Shown here in pieces: positions 25,056 through 33,540 of a stretch of DNA of 43,363 bases. Numbering within the stretch: position 1 is the first letter of the stretch; the number at the start of each line of letters is the position of its first letter. Position numbers and translations under genes: made by a program. The notes under the pieces were generated by a model. The model made no database searches. It was not told the origin of the DNA and saw nothing but the letters and a program-made list of their open reading frames with translations. The stretch lies in assembly GCA_029881725.1 (NCBI GenBank), contig JAOUMB010000001.1:81321-124683 (forward strand). The letters are read 5' to 3'. This stretch comes from Nitrospirota bacterium (GTDB taxonomy: Bacteria; Nitrospirota; JACRHL01).

Positions 25056-25141
25056 CACCGGTTGGGTCCGGTTGATTTCCCACAACGCCTTATGGTTGCT
25101 TGAATAATGGGCGGTTTTGTCCGATAAGAGCCTGGAGGATC

Positions 25142-26893
25142 ATGCCCGAACTGAGCCAAACCGACAGCCACGGCACGCTGAACCGCCTGATCCGGGTGGC
25201 GCGCTGCCTGGAGCCCGCCGACCTGCTGATTACCGGCGCCCGCCTGGTCAACGTGGCCACCGGCGAGGTGTACGCCGCCAACGTGGCGTTGTGCGGCGAT
25301 CGGATCGCGGGCATCGGCATGCACTACACCGAGGGGAATCAGGTCATCGACGCCACGGGAAAATTCATCCTCCCGGGCCTGATCGATGCCCACATGCATA
25401 TCGAAAGCTCCCTTCTGACGCCGGCGGAATACACCCGGGCGGTGCTGCCGCGCGGCACCACCACCATCGTCATCGACCCCCACGAACTGGCCAACGTGCT
25501 GGGGCTGACCGGCGTTCGCTACGTGCTGGAAGCCAGCCGCAATCTGCCGCTCACCCTGTATGTCATGGCCTCCAGTTGCGTGCCCGCCACCGACATGGAA
25601 ACCTCCGGCGCCACCCTGGGCAGCCGCGAAATCACCGAGATGCTCACCTGGGAACGGGTGCTCGGCGTGGCCGAAATGATGAACGTTCCCGCCATTTTGA
25701 ACGGCAACCCGGACACCCTTTCGCTGCTATCCGCCGCCGCCGAGTGGAAAGTGCCGGTGGATGGCCACTCCCCCGGTCTGAGCGGGCCGGACATGGTGGC
25801 CTACGTGGCCGCCGGAGTGCAGACCGACCACGAATGCACCACCCCGGAGGAGGCGCTGGAAAAGCTGCGCCTGGGCATGTACCTGATGATTCGCGAAGGC
25901 TCCGCCGCGCGCAACATGGAAGCCCTGCTGCCGGTGGTCAACGACGGCAACCACCGCCGCTGCCTGCTGGTGACCGACGACACCCATCCGCACGAACTGC
26001 TGTCCCGCGGGCACATGGACCACGCCCTGCGCAAGGCCGTTTCGCTGGGGATGGACCCGGTGCGCGCGGTGCAGATGGCCACCATCAATTCGGCCGAGGC
26101 CATGGGCCTGCACCGCACCGGCGCCGTGCTTCCCGGGTGGCGGGCCGATCTGCTGCTGGTTGACGATCTTTCAAACTTCGCCGTGCGCACGGTCATCAAG
26201 GACGGCCGGGTGGCGGTTCAGGACGGGGAAATCCTGGTGCCCGTCCCCACCCACACCGATCCCAAGGTGCGCGGCCGCGTGCGGGTCGGGAAGATCACCC
26301 CGGACCGTTTCCACATTCCCTTTGCCGGAAAAACCGCGCGCGTCATCGGACTGACCGAGAACCAGCTCATCACCCGCAGCCTGGAGATGGCGGTCACCGT
26401 GGAGGATGGCGCCGCCATTTCCGACCCGGCCAGGGACCTGCTCAAGGTGGCGGTCATCGAGCGCCACACTGCCAGCGGCAAAATCGGGTTGGGACTGGTG
26501 CACGGCATGGGACTGATGCGCGGGGCCATGGCCTCGACCGTGGCCCACGACTCGCACAACCTGATTGTGGTGGGAGAAAACGATTCCGACATGGCCGCCG
26601 CCGTTTCCGCGCTGGAAAAAATGGGGGGCGGATTCGTCATCGTGGTGGACGGGCAGGTGGTGGAATCCCTGGCCCTGCCGGTGGCCGGACTCATGTCCGA
26701 GGAACCGGTGGAGGTGGTGGCCGAACGCGGCAAGCGCCTGCGCGAGGCCGCCAAGCGCCTGGGTGTGAAACCCGCGACGCCGTTCATCACCCTGAGCTTT
26801 CTGGCCCTGCCGGTGATTCCCGAACTCAAGATTACCGATCACGGGCTGGTGGACGTGACCCGCTTCGAAATGACGGACCTGGAAATCGGCTAG
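25142..26893 (+). CDS. ade: Adenine deaminase
   Basis: A 583-residue amidohydrolase that converts adenine to hypoxanthine and ammonia in purine salvage. The metal-binding pair is in GLIDAHMHIESS (H84, H86). Further family features are PRGTTTIVIDPHELANVLG, NGNPDTL, VDGHSPGLSG, DHECTTPEEALEKLRLGMY, and the catalytic-acid region LVTDDTHPHEL. The C-terminal adenine-deaminase-specific domain (HGMGLMRGAMASTVAHDSHN) is complete, distinguishing it from dihydroorotase-like enzymes. ATG at 25142 follows GGAGG. Its TAG stop overlaps, on the opposite strand, the TAG stop of the arsenate reductase gene (shared CTAG at 26890-26893). Confidence 0.96.
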   Translation: MPELSQTDSHGTLNRLIRVARCLEPADLLITGARLVNVATGEVYAANVALCGDRIAGIGMHYTEGNQVIDATGKFILPGLIDAHMHIESSLLTPAEYTRAVLPRGTTTIVIDPHELANVLGLTGVRYVLEASRNLPLTLYVMASSCVPATDMETSGATLGSREITEMLTWERVLGVAEMMNVPAILNGNPDTLSLLSAAAEWKVPVDGHSPGLSGPDMVAYVAAGVQTDHECTTPEEALEKLRLGMYLMIREGSAARNMEALLPVVNDGNHRRCLLVTDDTHPHELLSRGHMDHALRKAVSLGMDPVRAVQMATINSAEAMGLHRTGAVLPGWRADLLLVDDLSNFAVRTVIKDGRVAVQDGEILVPVPTHTDPKVRGRVRVGKITPDRFHIPFAGKTARVIGLTENQLITRSLEMAVTVEDGAAISDPARDLLKVAVIERHTASGKIGLGLVHGMGLMRGAMASTVAHDSHNLIVVGENDSDMAAAVSALEKMGGGFVIVVDGQVVESLALPVAGLMSEEPVEVVAERGKRLREAAKRLGVKPATPFITLSFLALPVIPELKITDHGLVDVTRFEMTDLEIG

Positions 26894-27318
26894 CCTACCT
26901 GCTCCGCCTCTTCTTCCGCCAGCGCCCGCACCCGCTCCAGCAACACCCGCACCCGCCGCCCGATCTGGTCGCGCACCTGGCGGAACTGTTCCGTGGGCAT
27001 CTCTTTTGGATCGGGAATGTTCCAGTCCTCGCGAATGGCCGCCGCCACGTTGGGGCAGGCATCGCCACACCCCATGGTAACCACCGCCTGATACGGCCCC
27101 GGGGGAATTTCGTCCAGACCGGTGGAGCGGTGGGCCGTCAGGTCGTATCCCACCTCGGCCATCATCACCGTGGCCCGCGGGTTCACCTGACCGGCAGGGC
27201 GCGACCCGGCGCTCAGCGCATGCACCTCCCCGGCTCCCGCCATGCGCAAAAACGCCTCGGCCATCTGGCTTCGGCAGGCGTTTTCCACACAGACGAACAG
27301 GACTTTGGGCAGATCCAT
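26890..27318 (-). CDS. arsC: Arsenate reductase, low-molecular-weight phosphatase type
   Basis: A 142-residue protein of the LMW-PTPase-like arsenate reductase family. The anion-binding loop is CVENACR (C10 to R16) in LFVCVENACRSQMAEA. Redox cysteines 84 and 88 in TMGCGDACPN, and the acid in WNIPDPKE, complete the catalytic set. It would reduce arsenate to arsenite using thioredoxin-type or other thiols. ATG at 27318 shares one base with the stop codon of the aquaporin gene (TGATG), so the two are translationally coupled. GGAGGAG precedes it. The pairing suggests arsenite leaves through the channel, as reported for AqpS/ArsC of Sinorhizobium. Confidence 0.94.
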   Translation of the reverse strand: MDLPKVLFVCVENACRSQMAEAFLRMAGAGEVHALSAGSRPAGQVNPRATVMMAEVGYDLTAHRSTGLDEIPPGPYQAVVTMGCGDACPNVAAAIREDWNIPDPKEMPTEQFRQVRDQIGRRVRVLLERVRALAEEEAEQVG

Positions 27319-28004
27319 CAGGACTCCTCCACACCAAGGACACGACCGGACACCCGGCAGGAAGCCGGACGCGGCCCGAAACATACCGCCAGCACCGCCC
27401 CCGCCAGCGGCACGATCAGATACACCCACAACGCCCCGGCCTCTCCCGCCACCCATGCGGGTCCCAGCGAGCGGGCCGGATTCATCGAAGCCCCGGAAAC
27501 GCCACCCCCCACCGCCGCCTCCAGCGCCACGGTAACCCCCACCGTCATGGCCACCCGCCAGCGCGCCGCCGACGCGGGCAGCCGCAACACCACGCTCATC
27601 AGCGCCATGGTCAGGGCCAGTTCCATGAGAATGGCCGAACCCAGGCTCAGATGCGGCCGGGTGACCGGAAACCCCGCCGTCACCCCGGACAGGACCGAAA
27701 GCCCCCACGCGGCCAATGCCGCACCGGCAACCTGGGCCGTCCAGTAGGGAGCCACATCCCGCCCCGGCAACCGCCCCGCCGCCCACAGGCCAAAGGTGAC
27801 CGCCGGATTCAGGTGCGCACCGGACACCGGCACGGTCAGCCACACCGCCACCGCCACCGCCAGGCCGAACCCGGCCGCGACCCCGGGGTTTCCCAGGGCA
27901 CCGGTCAGCGATTGGATCAATTCCGCGCCGACTCCGATCCATACCAGGATGCCGGTGCCCGCCACCTCCGCCCCGAAGCGTGCCGCCATGGATTTGGATT
28001 TCAC
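27318..28004 (-). CDS. Aquaglyceroporin (MIP family), probably AqpS-like
   Basis: A 228-residue six-helix channel of the MIP family. Both pore loops are intact: SGAHLNPAVTF (NPA at 66-68) and SGASMNPARSLGP (NPA at 175-177, with R178 of the selectivity filter). Family members pass water, glycerol or uncharged metalloids such as arsenite. Its overlap with arsC argues for arsenite efflux (inference). The start is GTG at 28004 with AAGGGG upstream; ATG at 27989 lacks a ribosome-binding site. It diverges from a PhoB-like regulator, and no arsR or arsB gene is nearby, so control may come from the shared intergenic site. Confidence 0.9.
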   Translation of the reverse strand: MKSKSMAARFGAEVAGTGILVWIGVGAELIQSLTGALGNPGVAAGFGLAVAVAVWLTVPVSGAHLNPAVTFGLWAAGRLPGRDVAPYWTAQVAGAALAAWGLSVLSGVTAGFPVTRPHLSLGSAILMELALTMALMSVVLRLPASAARWRVAMTVGVTVALEAAVGGGVSGASMNPARSLGPAWVAGEAGALWVYLIVPLAGAVLAVCFGPRPASCRVSGRVLGVEES

Positions 28005-28050
28005 TGGATTCCCCTTCTCTCCCCGTTTGCATTTACAAGATAAGTACTGT

Positions 28051-28067
28051 CCGTTAGGAAACCGTTA
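28051..28067. promoter_or_regulatory. 11-bp-spaced direct repeat, possible OmpR/PhoB-family binding site
   Basis: CCGTTA occurs at 28051-28056 and again at 28062-28067, exactly 11 bases apart. It lies in the 137-bp divergent region between the aquaporin and response-regulator genes. OmpR/PhoB-type regulators bind tandem half-sites with 11-bp spacing, and one is encoded next door. The hexamer is not the classical Pho-box sequence. Confidence 0.4.
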
Positions 28068-28141
28068 ATTTTCAGTGAGTATTCCGTGAAGAGCGAGACA
28101 AACGCGCCGGCGCCGTGGCACCATGACTCCCGGAATGGACC

Positions 28142-28858
28142 ATGAGCACCGCACCCCACATATTGATCGTCGAGGACGAGCCGGACATCGTGGAACTGAT
28201 CCGCTACAACCTGGAGCGGGCCGGATACCGGGTACGCGCCGCCATGAGTGGCGATGCCGGACTGCGCGACGCCCTCGCCCACCCGCCGGGGATGGTGGTG
28301 CTGGACCGGATGATGCCGGGGCTGGACGGGCTTCAGGTGTGCCGTGCCCTGCGCGCCGAGGCCGGCACCGAAACCGTGCCGATCCTGATGCTCACCGCCC
28401 GTGGCGCCGAGGCCGACGTGGTGGCGGGGCTGGAGGCCGGGGCCGACGACTACGTGGTCAAACCGTTCTCCCCCAAAGTGCTGATCGCCCGTGTGCGCGC
28501 CCTGTTGCGGCGCGTCACCCCCGAGGTGGCGGAACCCGCCGCCAGCGCTTCGGCGCCCGCCCCCGGTAATGTGATTGCCCATTACGGCATCGAACTGGAT
28601 CCGGGCCGCCGCCGGGTCACCGTGGAAGGGGTCGAGGTCACCCTTACCCGCACCGAGTTCGATCTGCTCGAATACCTGCTCAAGCGCCCCGGTTGGGTGT
28701 TCACCCGCAACCAGATCGTGGACGGCATCAAGGGGACCGGGCACCCGGTCACCGAGCGCAGCGTGGACGTGCAGGTGGCCGCCCTGCGCAAAAAGCTCGG
28801 CCCGCGCGGTTCCGTGGTGGAAACCGTGCGCGGCGTCGGCTACCGGGTGGCGGAGTAG
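28142..28858 (+). CDS. OmpR/PhoB-family response regulator
   Basis: A 238-residue two-component regulator. The receiver domain has the acidic pocket ED at 11-12, the phospho-acceptor Asp55 (VVLDRMMPGLDG), the Thr of LMLTARG and Lys107 of VVKPF. The C-terminal winged helix reads LTRTEFDLLEYLLKRPGWVF, then SVDVQVAALRKKLG and ETVRGVGYRV. An Ala/Pro-rich linker joins the domains. The order of a PhoB-like regulator followed two bases later by a PAS-containing kinase resembles phoBR, but no pst or phoU genes are in the window. It probably regulates itself and possibly the divergent aqpS-like/arsC pair through the repeat at 28051. Confidence 0.92.
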   Translation: MSTAPHILIVEDEPDIVELIRYNLERAGYRVRAAMSGDAGLRDALAHPPGMVVLDRMMPGLDGLQVCRALRAEAGTETVPILMLTARGAEADVVAGLEAGADDYVVKPFSPKVLIARVRALLRRVTPEVAEPAASASAPAPGNVIAHYGIELDPGRRRVTVEGVEVTLTRTEFDLLEYLLKRPGWVFTRNQIVDGIKGTGHPVTERSVDVQVAALRKKLGPRGSVVETVRGVGYRVAE

Positions 28859-28860
28859 AC

Positions 28861-30252
28861 ATGGGCGAGCGCGTATTGCTGTGGCGGGTGTTCATCCCCG
28901 GCGTCACCATCCTCACCGGTGCCCTGTTGCTGTTGTGCCTTTACGGGCTGTCCCTGTTGGGTGGCGAAGCCGGTACCGCGCAACGGGGCGACCTGCTGAT
29001 CGCCACCCTGTTCACCGCCCTGGGCGCGGGCCTCGTGCTGTACAACGTGGCGCGGGGGCTCGCGACCCCGTTTGAGGAGGCCGCCGAAGCCGCCGAACGG
29101 CTGGCGGCGGGCGAATCCGGCCACCGCATGCCAAGCCATGCCGAGGGGGAACTGGCCTCCATCGCCGAGGCGATCAACCTGCTGGCACGCACCCGCGAAT
29201 CCGGCGCAAGTGCCGGAGAGCGGCGGGAACAGGAGCACCTGGCAATCCTGTCGGTCATGTCCGATGGGGTGGTTGCGGTGGACGCGGGCGGCCGCATCAT
29301 CACCCTCAATCCGGCCGCCGCCGGTTTTTTAAAGCTGGCCCGCGCCGATGCGCCGGGCAGACGCCTGGCGGAACTGGTGCGCAACCCGGACCTGCTCCGG
29401 TTTGCCGATCAGGTGCGCGCCGAAGGCGGCACCGGCGAAACCGAGGTAAGCCTTTCCGGCGCCCGCGGTGAACTGCGCCTGCGCGTTACCGCCGCCCCGC
29501 TGCCCCGTGGCAAGGGGCGCCCCGGCAGCGTGCTGGTGTTCACCGACATCACCCGCATTCACCAGCTGGAACGCATGCGCCGCGACTTTGTGGCCAATGT
29601 CTCCCACGAACTGAAAACCCCCATCACCGCCATTCAGGGCGCGGTGGAAACCCTGCGCGACGGCGCCGCCGACGACCGCGAGGCCCGCGACCGGTTTTTC
29701 GACATGCTGCACCGCCAGTCGGAGCGGCTGGGGGCACTGGTGTCCGACACCCTGAGCCTGTCACGCATTGAGCGCGACGTGGACAAGGGGGGCATGACCC
29801 TTTCCCCCACCCGGCTGCGCAAGGTACTGGACGAGGCCATGGAGGACTGCCGCCCCAAGGCGGACGAAAAGGGTACCCCGGTTACCGTGGAATGCCCGGA
29901 CGATCTCCAGGTTTCCGCCGACGCCGCCATGCTGGAACAGGCGGTGGTGAATTTGGCCCTGAACGCCATCACCTACAGCCCCCCCGGAACCCCGGTGGCG
30001 GTCCGGGTGCTCCCCGGAAGCGACATTGTGATCGAGGTGGCCGACAGCGGTCCCGGCATCGCGCCGGAACACCTGCCGCGCCTGTTCGAACGGTTTTACC
30101 GGGTGGACGCCGGCCGCAGCCGCGATCTGGGCGGCACCGGCCTTGGGCTGGCGATTGTGAAACACGTGGCCCTGGCCCACGGAGGCCGCGTGTCGGTGGA
30201 TTCCAAACCGGGAAAGGGCAGCACCTTCCGGATTCACCTGCCGACCGCCTGA
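28861..30252 (+). CDS. PhoR-like sensor histidine kinase
   Basis: A 463-residue membrane kinase. There are two membrane helices at about residues 10-33 and 46-64 with only a dozen residues between, so hardly any periplasmic sensor. HAMP-like (66-115) and PAS (125-235) regions follow. The HisKA box is FVANVSHELKTPITAIQGAV with H249, and the ATPase boxes are VNLALNAITYSPP (N), DSGPGIAPEH (G1) and GGTGLGLAIVKHV (G2). It would phosphorylate the regulator encoded two bases upstream. The short periplasmic loop is like PhoR, which senses through partner proteins. GGAG precedes the ATG. Its last 19 bases overlap the end of the convergent PEP synthase gene. Confidence 0.92.
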   Translation: MGERVLLWRVFIPGVTILTGALLLLCLYGLSLLGGEAGTAQRGDLLIATLFTALGAGLVLYNVARGLATPFEEAAEAAERLAAGESGHRMPSHAEGELASIAEAINLLARTRESGASAGERREQEHLAILSVMSDGVVAVDAGGRIITLNPAAAGFLKLARADAPGRRLAELVRNPDLLRFADQVRAEGGTGETEVSLSGARGELRLRVTAAPLPRGKGRPGSVLVFTDITRIHQLERMRRDFVANVSHELKTPITAIQGAVETLRDGAADDREARDRFFDMLHRQSERLGALVSDTLSLSRIERDVDKGGMTLSPTRLRKVLDEAMEDCRPKADEKGTPVTVECPDDLQVSADAAMLEQAVVNLALNAITYSPPGTPVAVRVLPGSDIVIEVADSGPGIAPEHLPRLFERFYRVDAGRSRDLGGTGLGLAIVKHVALAHGGRVSVDSKPGKGSTFRIHLPTA

Positions 30253-32654
30253 GCCCCCTCCCCACCGCGCCCAAGCTTTTCCTCCACCTCCACCACCCGG
30301 CGGGTGATGGACAGCACGGAATCGGGGTTCAGGCTCATGGATTCGATCCCCTCCTTGACCAGAAATTCCGCAAAATCCGGATAGTCCGACGGAGCCTGGC
30401 CGCAGATGCCGATGTGCCGTTCCATGCGGCGCGCGGTGCGGATGGCCTGGGACACCAGCATCTTCACCGCCGCGTTGCGCTCGTCGAACACGGACGCCAC
30501 CAGCGGGCTGTCCCGGTCCACCCCCAGGGTGAGCTGGGTCAGGTCGTTGGAGCCGATGGAGAAGCCGTCGAAGTGGGCCAGAAACTGCTCGGCCAGAATC
30601 ACGTTGGCGGGGATCTCGCACATCAGGTAGACCGTCAACCCGTGCTCGCCGCGTTTCAGGCCGTTCCGGGCCATGCGGTCGAGCACTCCCAGTCCCTCGG
30701 CCACGGTACGCACGAAGGGGATCATCACCTGCACGTTGGTCAGCCCCATTTCCTCGCGCACGGCGCGGATCGCGCGGCACTCCAGGGCAAAGCCCTCGCG
30801 GTACACGTCGCTCACGTAGCGCGCCGCGCCCCGGAACCCGAGCATGGGGTTTTCCTCCTTCGGCTCGAAATCCCTGCCGCCAATCAACTCCGCGTACTCG
30901 TTGCTCTTGAAATCGCTCAACCGCACGATCACCGGCTTGGGATAGAAGGCGGCGCCGATGGTGCCCACCCCCTCCGCCAGCTTGCGCACAAAGTAGTCGG
31001 CCGGGCCGTCATAGCCGCGCGTCAGGCGGGCGATTTCCTCGCGCACCGCCGGGTCCGCCACCTCCTCCGGGTGCAACAGCGCCTGGGGATGCACGCGCAC
31101 CTGATTGCTGATGATGAACTCCAGCCGCGCCAGCCCCACCCCGTCGTTGGGCAAAAACGAGGCCTCGAAGGCCACGTCCGGGTTGCCCACGTTCATCATG
31201 ATGCGCGTGTGCGGACGCGGCAGCCCTTTCAGGGAGATTTTTTCCACCTCAAACGGCACCTTGCCCTCCAGCACCACCCCCTCGGCGCCCCCGGCGGCGG
31301 ACACGGTAACGGTTTCGCCGGTGCGGATGCTGCGGGTGCCGTCGCCGGTGCCGACCACGGCGGTCAGCCCCAGTTCGCGGCTGACGATGGCCGCGTGGCA
31401 GGTGCGCCCCCCCTTGTCGGTAACGATCCCGGCGGCGGTTTTCATCACCGGTTCCCAGGCCGGATCGGTCATCTCCGCCACCAGGATTTCCCCGCTCCGT
31501 AGCTGGTGCAGATCATCGGCGGAGCGGATCACCCGCGCGGTTCCCGACACGATTCCGCCCCCCACCGCCGCGCCCCGCGCCAGTTCCTTGCCCTCCCCCT
31601 TCAGGTGAAAGCGGCGGATGGTGGTGCGCTCGGCACGGGAGTGAACCGTTTCGGCCCGCGCCTGAATGATGTAGAACGGGCCGTCGGCCCCGTCCCGCGC
31701 CCACTCCAGATCCAGCCGCACCGGATGCCCGGCCCGCTCCGAATAGTGGGACTCCACCGCCACCGCATAGCGCGCCAGTTGCACCGTTTCGGCATCGGTC
31801 AGGCAAAACCGTTCCCGCTCCGCCTGGGGCACCGGCTCGTTGACCAGCCCGTCGCCAAAACCCGCATACACCATGCGCTGTTCCTTGGCCCCCAGCTTGC
31901 GCCGAATGACCGGCGACGGGGCATGCCCCAGGGTGTGTTTGAACACATAAAACTCGTCCGGGCTGACCGCCCCCTGCACCACGTTTTCACCCAGTCCGTG
32001 GGCGGCGGTGACCAGCACCACGCCGTCGAAACCGGTGTCGGTATCCAGGGTGAACATGACCCCGCTGGTGGCCTGATCGGAGCGCACCATCTGCTGCACC
32101 GCCACGCTCAAGGAAACCTGCATGTGATCGAAGCCGTTGTGGATGCGGTAGACGATGGCCCGGTCGGTAAACAGGGACGCCCAGCAGCGGCGCACCGCGT
32201 CCAGCAGCGCCTCCTGCCCGCGAATGTGCAGGTAGCTTTCGTGCTGTCCGGCAAAGGAGGCGTCCGGCAGGTCCTCGGCGGTGGCGGAGGAGCGCACCGC
32301 CACATCCAGATCGCCACACCCGGCGGACAGTTTCGTATAGGCGTCGGCAATGGCGGCCGCGATAGCGGGCGGCACCGGGGCATCGGCCACCAGCGCGCGC
32401 AGCCGCTCGCCGCGCCGGGCCAGATCGGCCACGTCGTCCAGGTCCACCCCGTTCAGCAGGTCGTGCATTTCCGCTTCGATACCGGCTCCGGAAACCACCT
32501 GCCGATAGGCCGGGGCGGTGATGCAGAAACCGTCGGGCACCGGCACCCCGAGCGGCTTCAACTCCCGATAGAGTTCCCCCAGGCTGGCCCCCTTGCCCCC
32601 CACCAGCGGCACATCATCCAGCGACACCTGATCGAAAAAAAGGACCGGATCCAT
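30234..32654 (-). CDS. ppsA: Phosphoenolpyruvate synthase (pyruvate, water dikinase)
   Basis: An 806-residue enzyme that makes PEP from pyruvate and ATP, the entry step of gluconeogenesis from three-carbon acids. The N-terminal nucleotide domain shows VPLVGGKGASLGELYREL and VAVRSSATAEDLPDASFAGQ. The swivelling domain carries the phosphorylated His420 in GGRTCHAAIVSRELG. The C-terminal PEP domain ends with the catalytic-Cys region HIGICGQAPSDYP and GIESMSLNPDSVL. The length matches the family. GGGGAGG precedes ATG 32654. A short palindrome lies in its leader. Convergent overlap with the kinase gene could cause some antisense interference. Confidence 0.97.
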   Translation of the reverse strand: MDPVLFFDQVSLDDVPLVGGKGASLGELYRELKPLGVPVPDGFCITAPAYRQVVSGAGIEAEMHDLLNGVDLDDVADLARRGERLRALVADAPVPPAIAAAIADAYTKLSAGCGDLDVAVRSSATAEDLPDASFAGQHESYLHIRGQEALLDAVRRCWASLFTDRAIVYRIHNGFDHMQVSLSVAVQQMVRSDQATSGVMFTLDTDTGFDGVVLVTAAHGLGENVVQGAVSPDEFYVFKHTLGHAPSPVIRRKLGAKEQRMVYAGFGDGLVNEPVPQAERERFCLTDAETVQLARYAVAVESHYSERAGHPVRLDLEWARDGADGPFYIIQARAETVHSRAERTTIRRFHLKGEGKELARGAAVGGGIVSGTARVIRSADDLHQLRSGEILVAEMTDPAWEPVMKTAAGIVTDKGGRTCHAAIVSRELGLTAVVGTGDGTRSIRTGETVTVSAAGGAEGVVLEGKVPFEVEKISLKGLPRPHTRIMMNVGNPDVAFEASFLPNDGVGLARLEFIISNQVRVHPQALLHPEEVADPAVREEIARLTRGYDGPADYFVRKLAEGVGTIGAAFYPKPVIVRLSDFKSNEYAELIGGRDFEPKEENPMLGFRGAARYVSDVYREGFALECRAIRAVREEMGLTNVQVMIPFVRTVAEGLGVLDRMARNGLKRGEHGLTVYLMCEIPANVILAEQFLAHFDGFSIGSNDLTQLTLGVDRDSPLVASVFDERNAAVKMLVSQAIRTARRMERHIGICGQAPSDYPDFAEFLVKEGIESMSLNPDSVLSITRRVVEVEEKLGRGGEGAQAVGR

Positions 32655-32680
32655 GCGTGGCCTCCCCGTGCAGGGTCAGA

Positions 32681-32693
32681 GGGACAATGTCCC
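32681..32693. promoter_or_regulatory. Palindrome in the ppsA leader, possible operator
   Basis: GGGACA-A-TGTCCC at 32681-32693 is a perfect 6+6 palindrome around one base, 27 bases upstream of the ppsA start codon. It does not match the Cra/FruR operator that controls ppsA in enterobacteria. Regulatory function is a guess from symmetry and position. Confidence 0.3.
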
Positions 32694-32772
32694 CCTCGTT
32701 TACGTATATCACCGGCGGGGAGGGAGTGAAAGGATTTTGAGTGGAAACGGGGAGGCCACCTGAAAACGGCCT

Positions 32773-33534
32773 TCAGATGGGATTGGGAATGTCCACGAAC
32801 TCGCAGGTCACGCCGAATTCGGCGGCCAGCCGTTCGCCCAGCGCCATCACCCCGAAGCGCTCGGTGGCGTGGTGCCCGGCGCCGATGTAGTGGATGCCTT
32901 CCTCCCGCGCCAGGTGATAGACGTACTCACTGGCTTCGCCGGTAATGTAGACGTCGGCCCGCACCTCGACCGCCTCGCGCACCAGATCGGGGGCGCCGCC
33001 GCTGCACAGGGCCACGGTGCGCACCGTGGACGGGCCGAACGGCAGGTGAAACAGGTCGTCCTTGCCGAGCATGCGGGAGGTTTTGGACAAAAAGTCGTCG
33101 AACGGCAGCGGTTCCGGAAGGCTGCCCATGCAGGCGATGGTCTGCCCCTTGTAGCGGCCGAAATCGCGCCGCTCCGTCAGCCCCAGGCGTTCGAACAATT
33201 GCGCGTTGTTGCCCACCTGCGGGTGGCGGTCCAGCGGCAGGTGATAGCCAACCAGACTGAGGCCGTGTTCGAGCAGAAAGCCCAGGCGTTTTTTAAGGCT
33301 GCCCTTCACCACGCGGCTTTCCCCGTCCCAGAACATGCCGTGATGCACCAGCACCATCTGCGCTCCGGCTTCCACCGCGCGCTCAAACAGCGGCATGCAG
33401 GCCGAAACGCCCCCCACCACGCCGGTGACTTCGGAGCTCCCCTCCACCTGCAGGCCGTTGGGGCAGTAGTCGGCAATGGAACCGGCATCCAGCAGCCGGT
33501 CCATGTAGTCGACCATCCGGTGCAGGTCGGCCAT
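32773..33534 (-). CDS. NIF3/YbgI-family dinuclear metal protein
   Basis: A 253-residue NIF3-family protein (often labelled GTP cyclohydrolase I type 2-like). Metal ligands are visible in VLVHHGMFWD (H64, H65), YHLPLDRHPQ (H98, D102) and GAGHHATERFG near the C-terminus. Proteins of this family form toroidal hexamers with two metals per subunit; their physiological role is not settled. It is the last gene of the long minus-strand run: its ATG lies six bases after the stop codon of the hydratase-like lipoprotein. The ribosome-binding site is weak, consistent with coupled translation. Confidence 0.93.
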   Translation of the reverse strand: MADLHRMVDYMDRLLDAGSIADYCPNGLQVEGSSEVTGVVGGVSACMPLFERAVEAGAQMVLVHHGMFWDGESRVVKGSLKKRLGFLLEHGLSLVGYHLPLDRHPQVGNNAQLFERLGLTERRDFGRYKGQTIACMGSLPEPLPFDDFLSKTSRMLGKDDLFHLPFGPSTVRTVALCSGGAPDLVREAVEVRADVYITGEASEYVYHLAREEGIHYIGAGHHATERFGVMALGERLAAEFGVTCEFVDIPNPI

Positions 33535-33540
33535 GCGGGA

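Noticed and set aside
26890-28032. 380-codon minus-strand frame containing arsenate reductase
   Set aside because: Only the last 142 codons are the reductase. The upstream part is a Gly/Arg-rich shadow of the aquaporin gene, and the ATG at 27318 has a proper ribosome-binding site.
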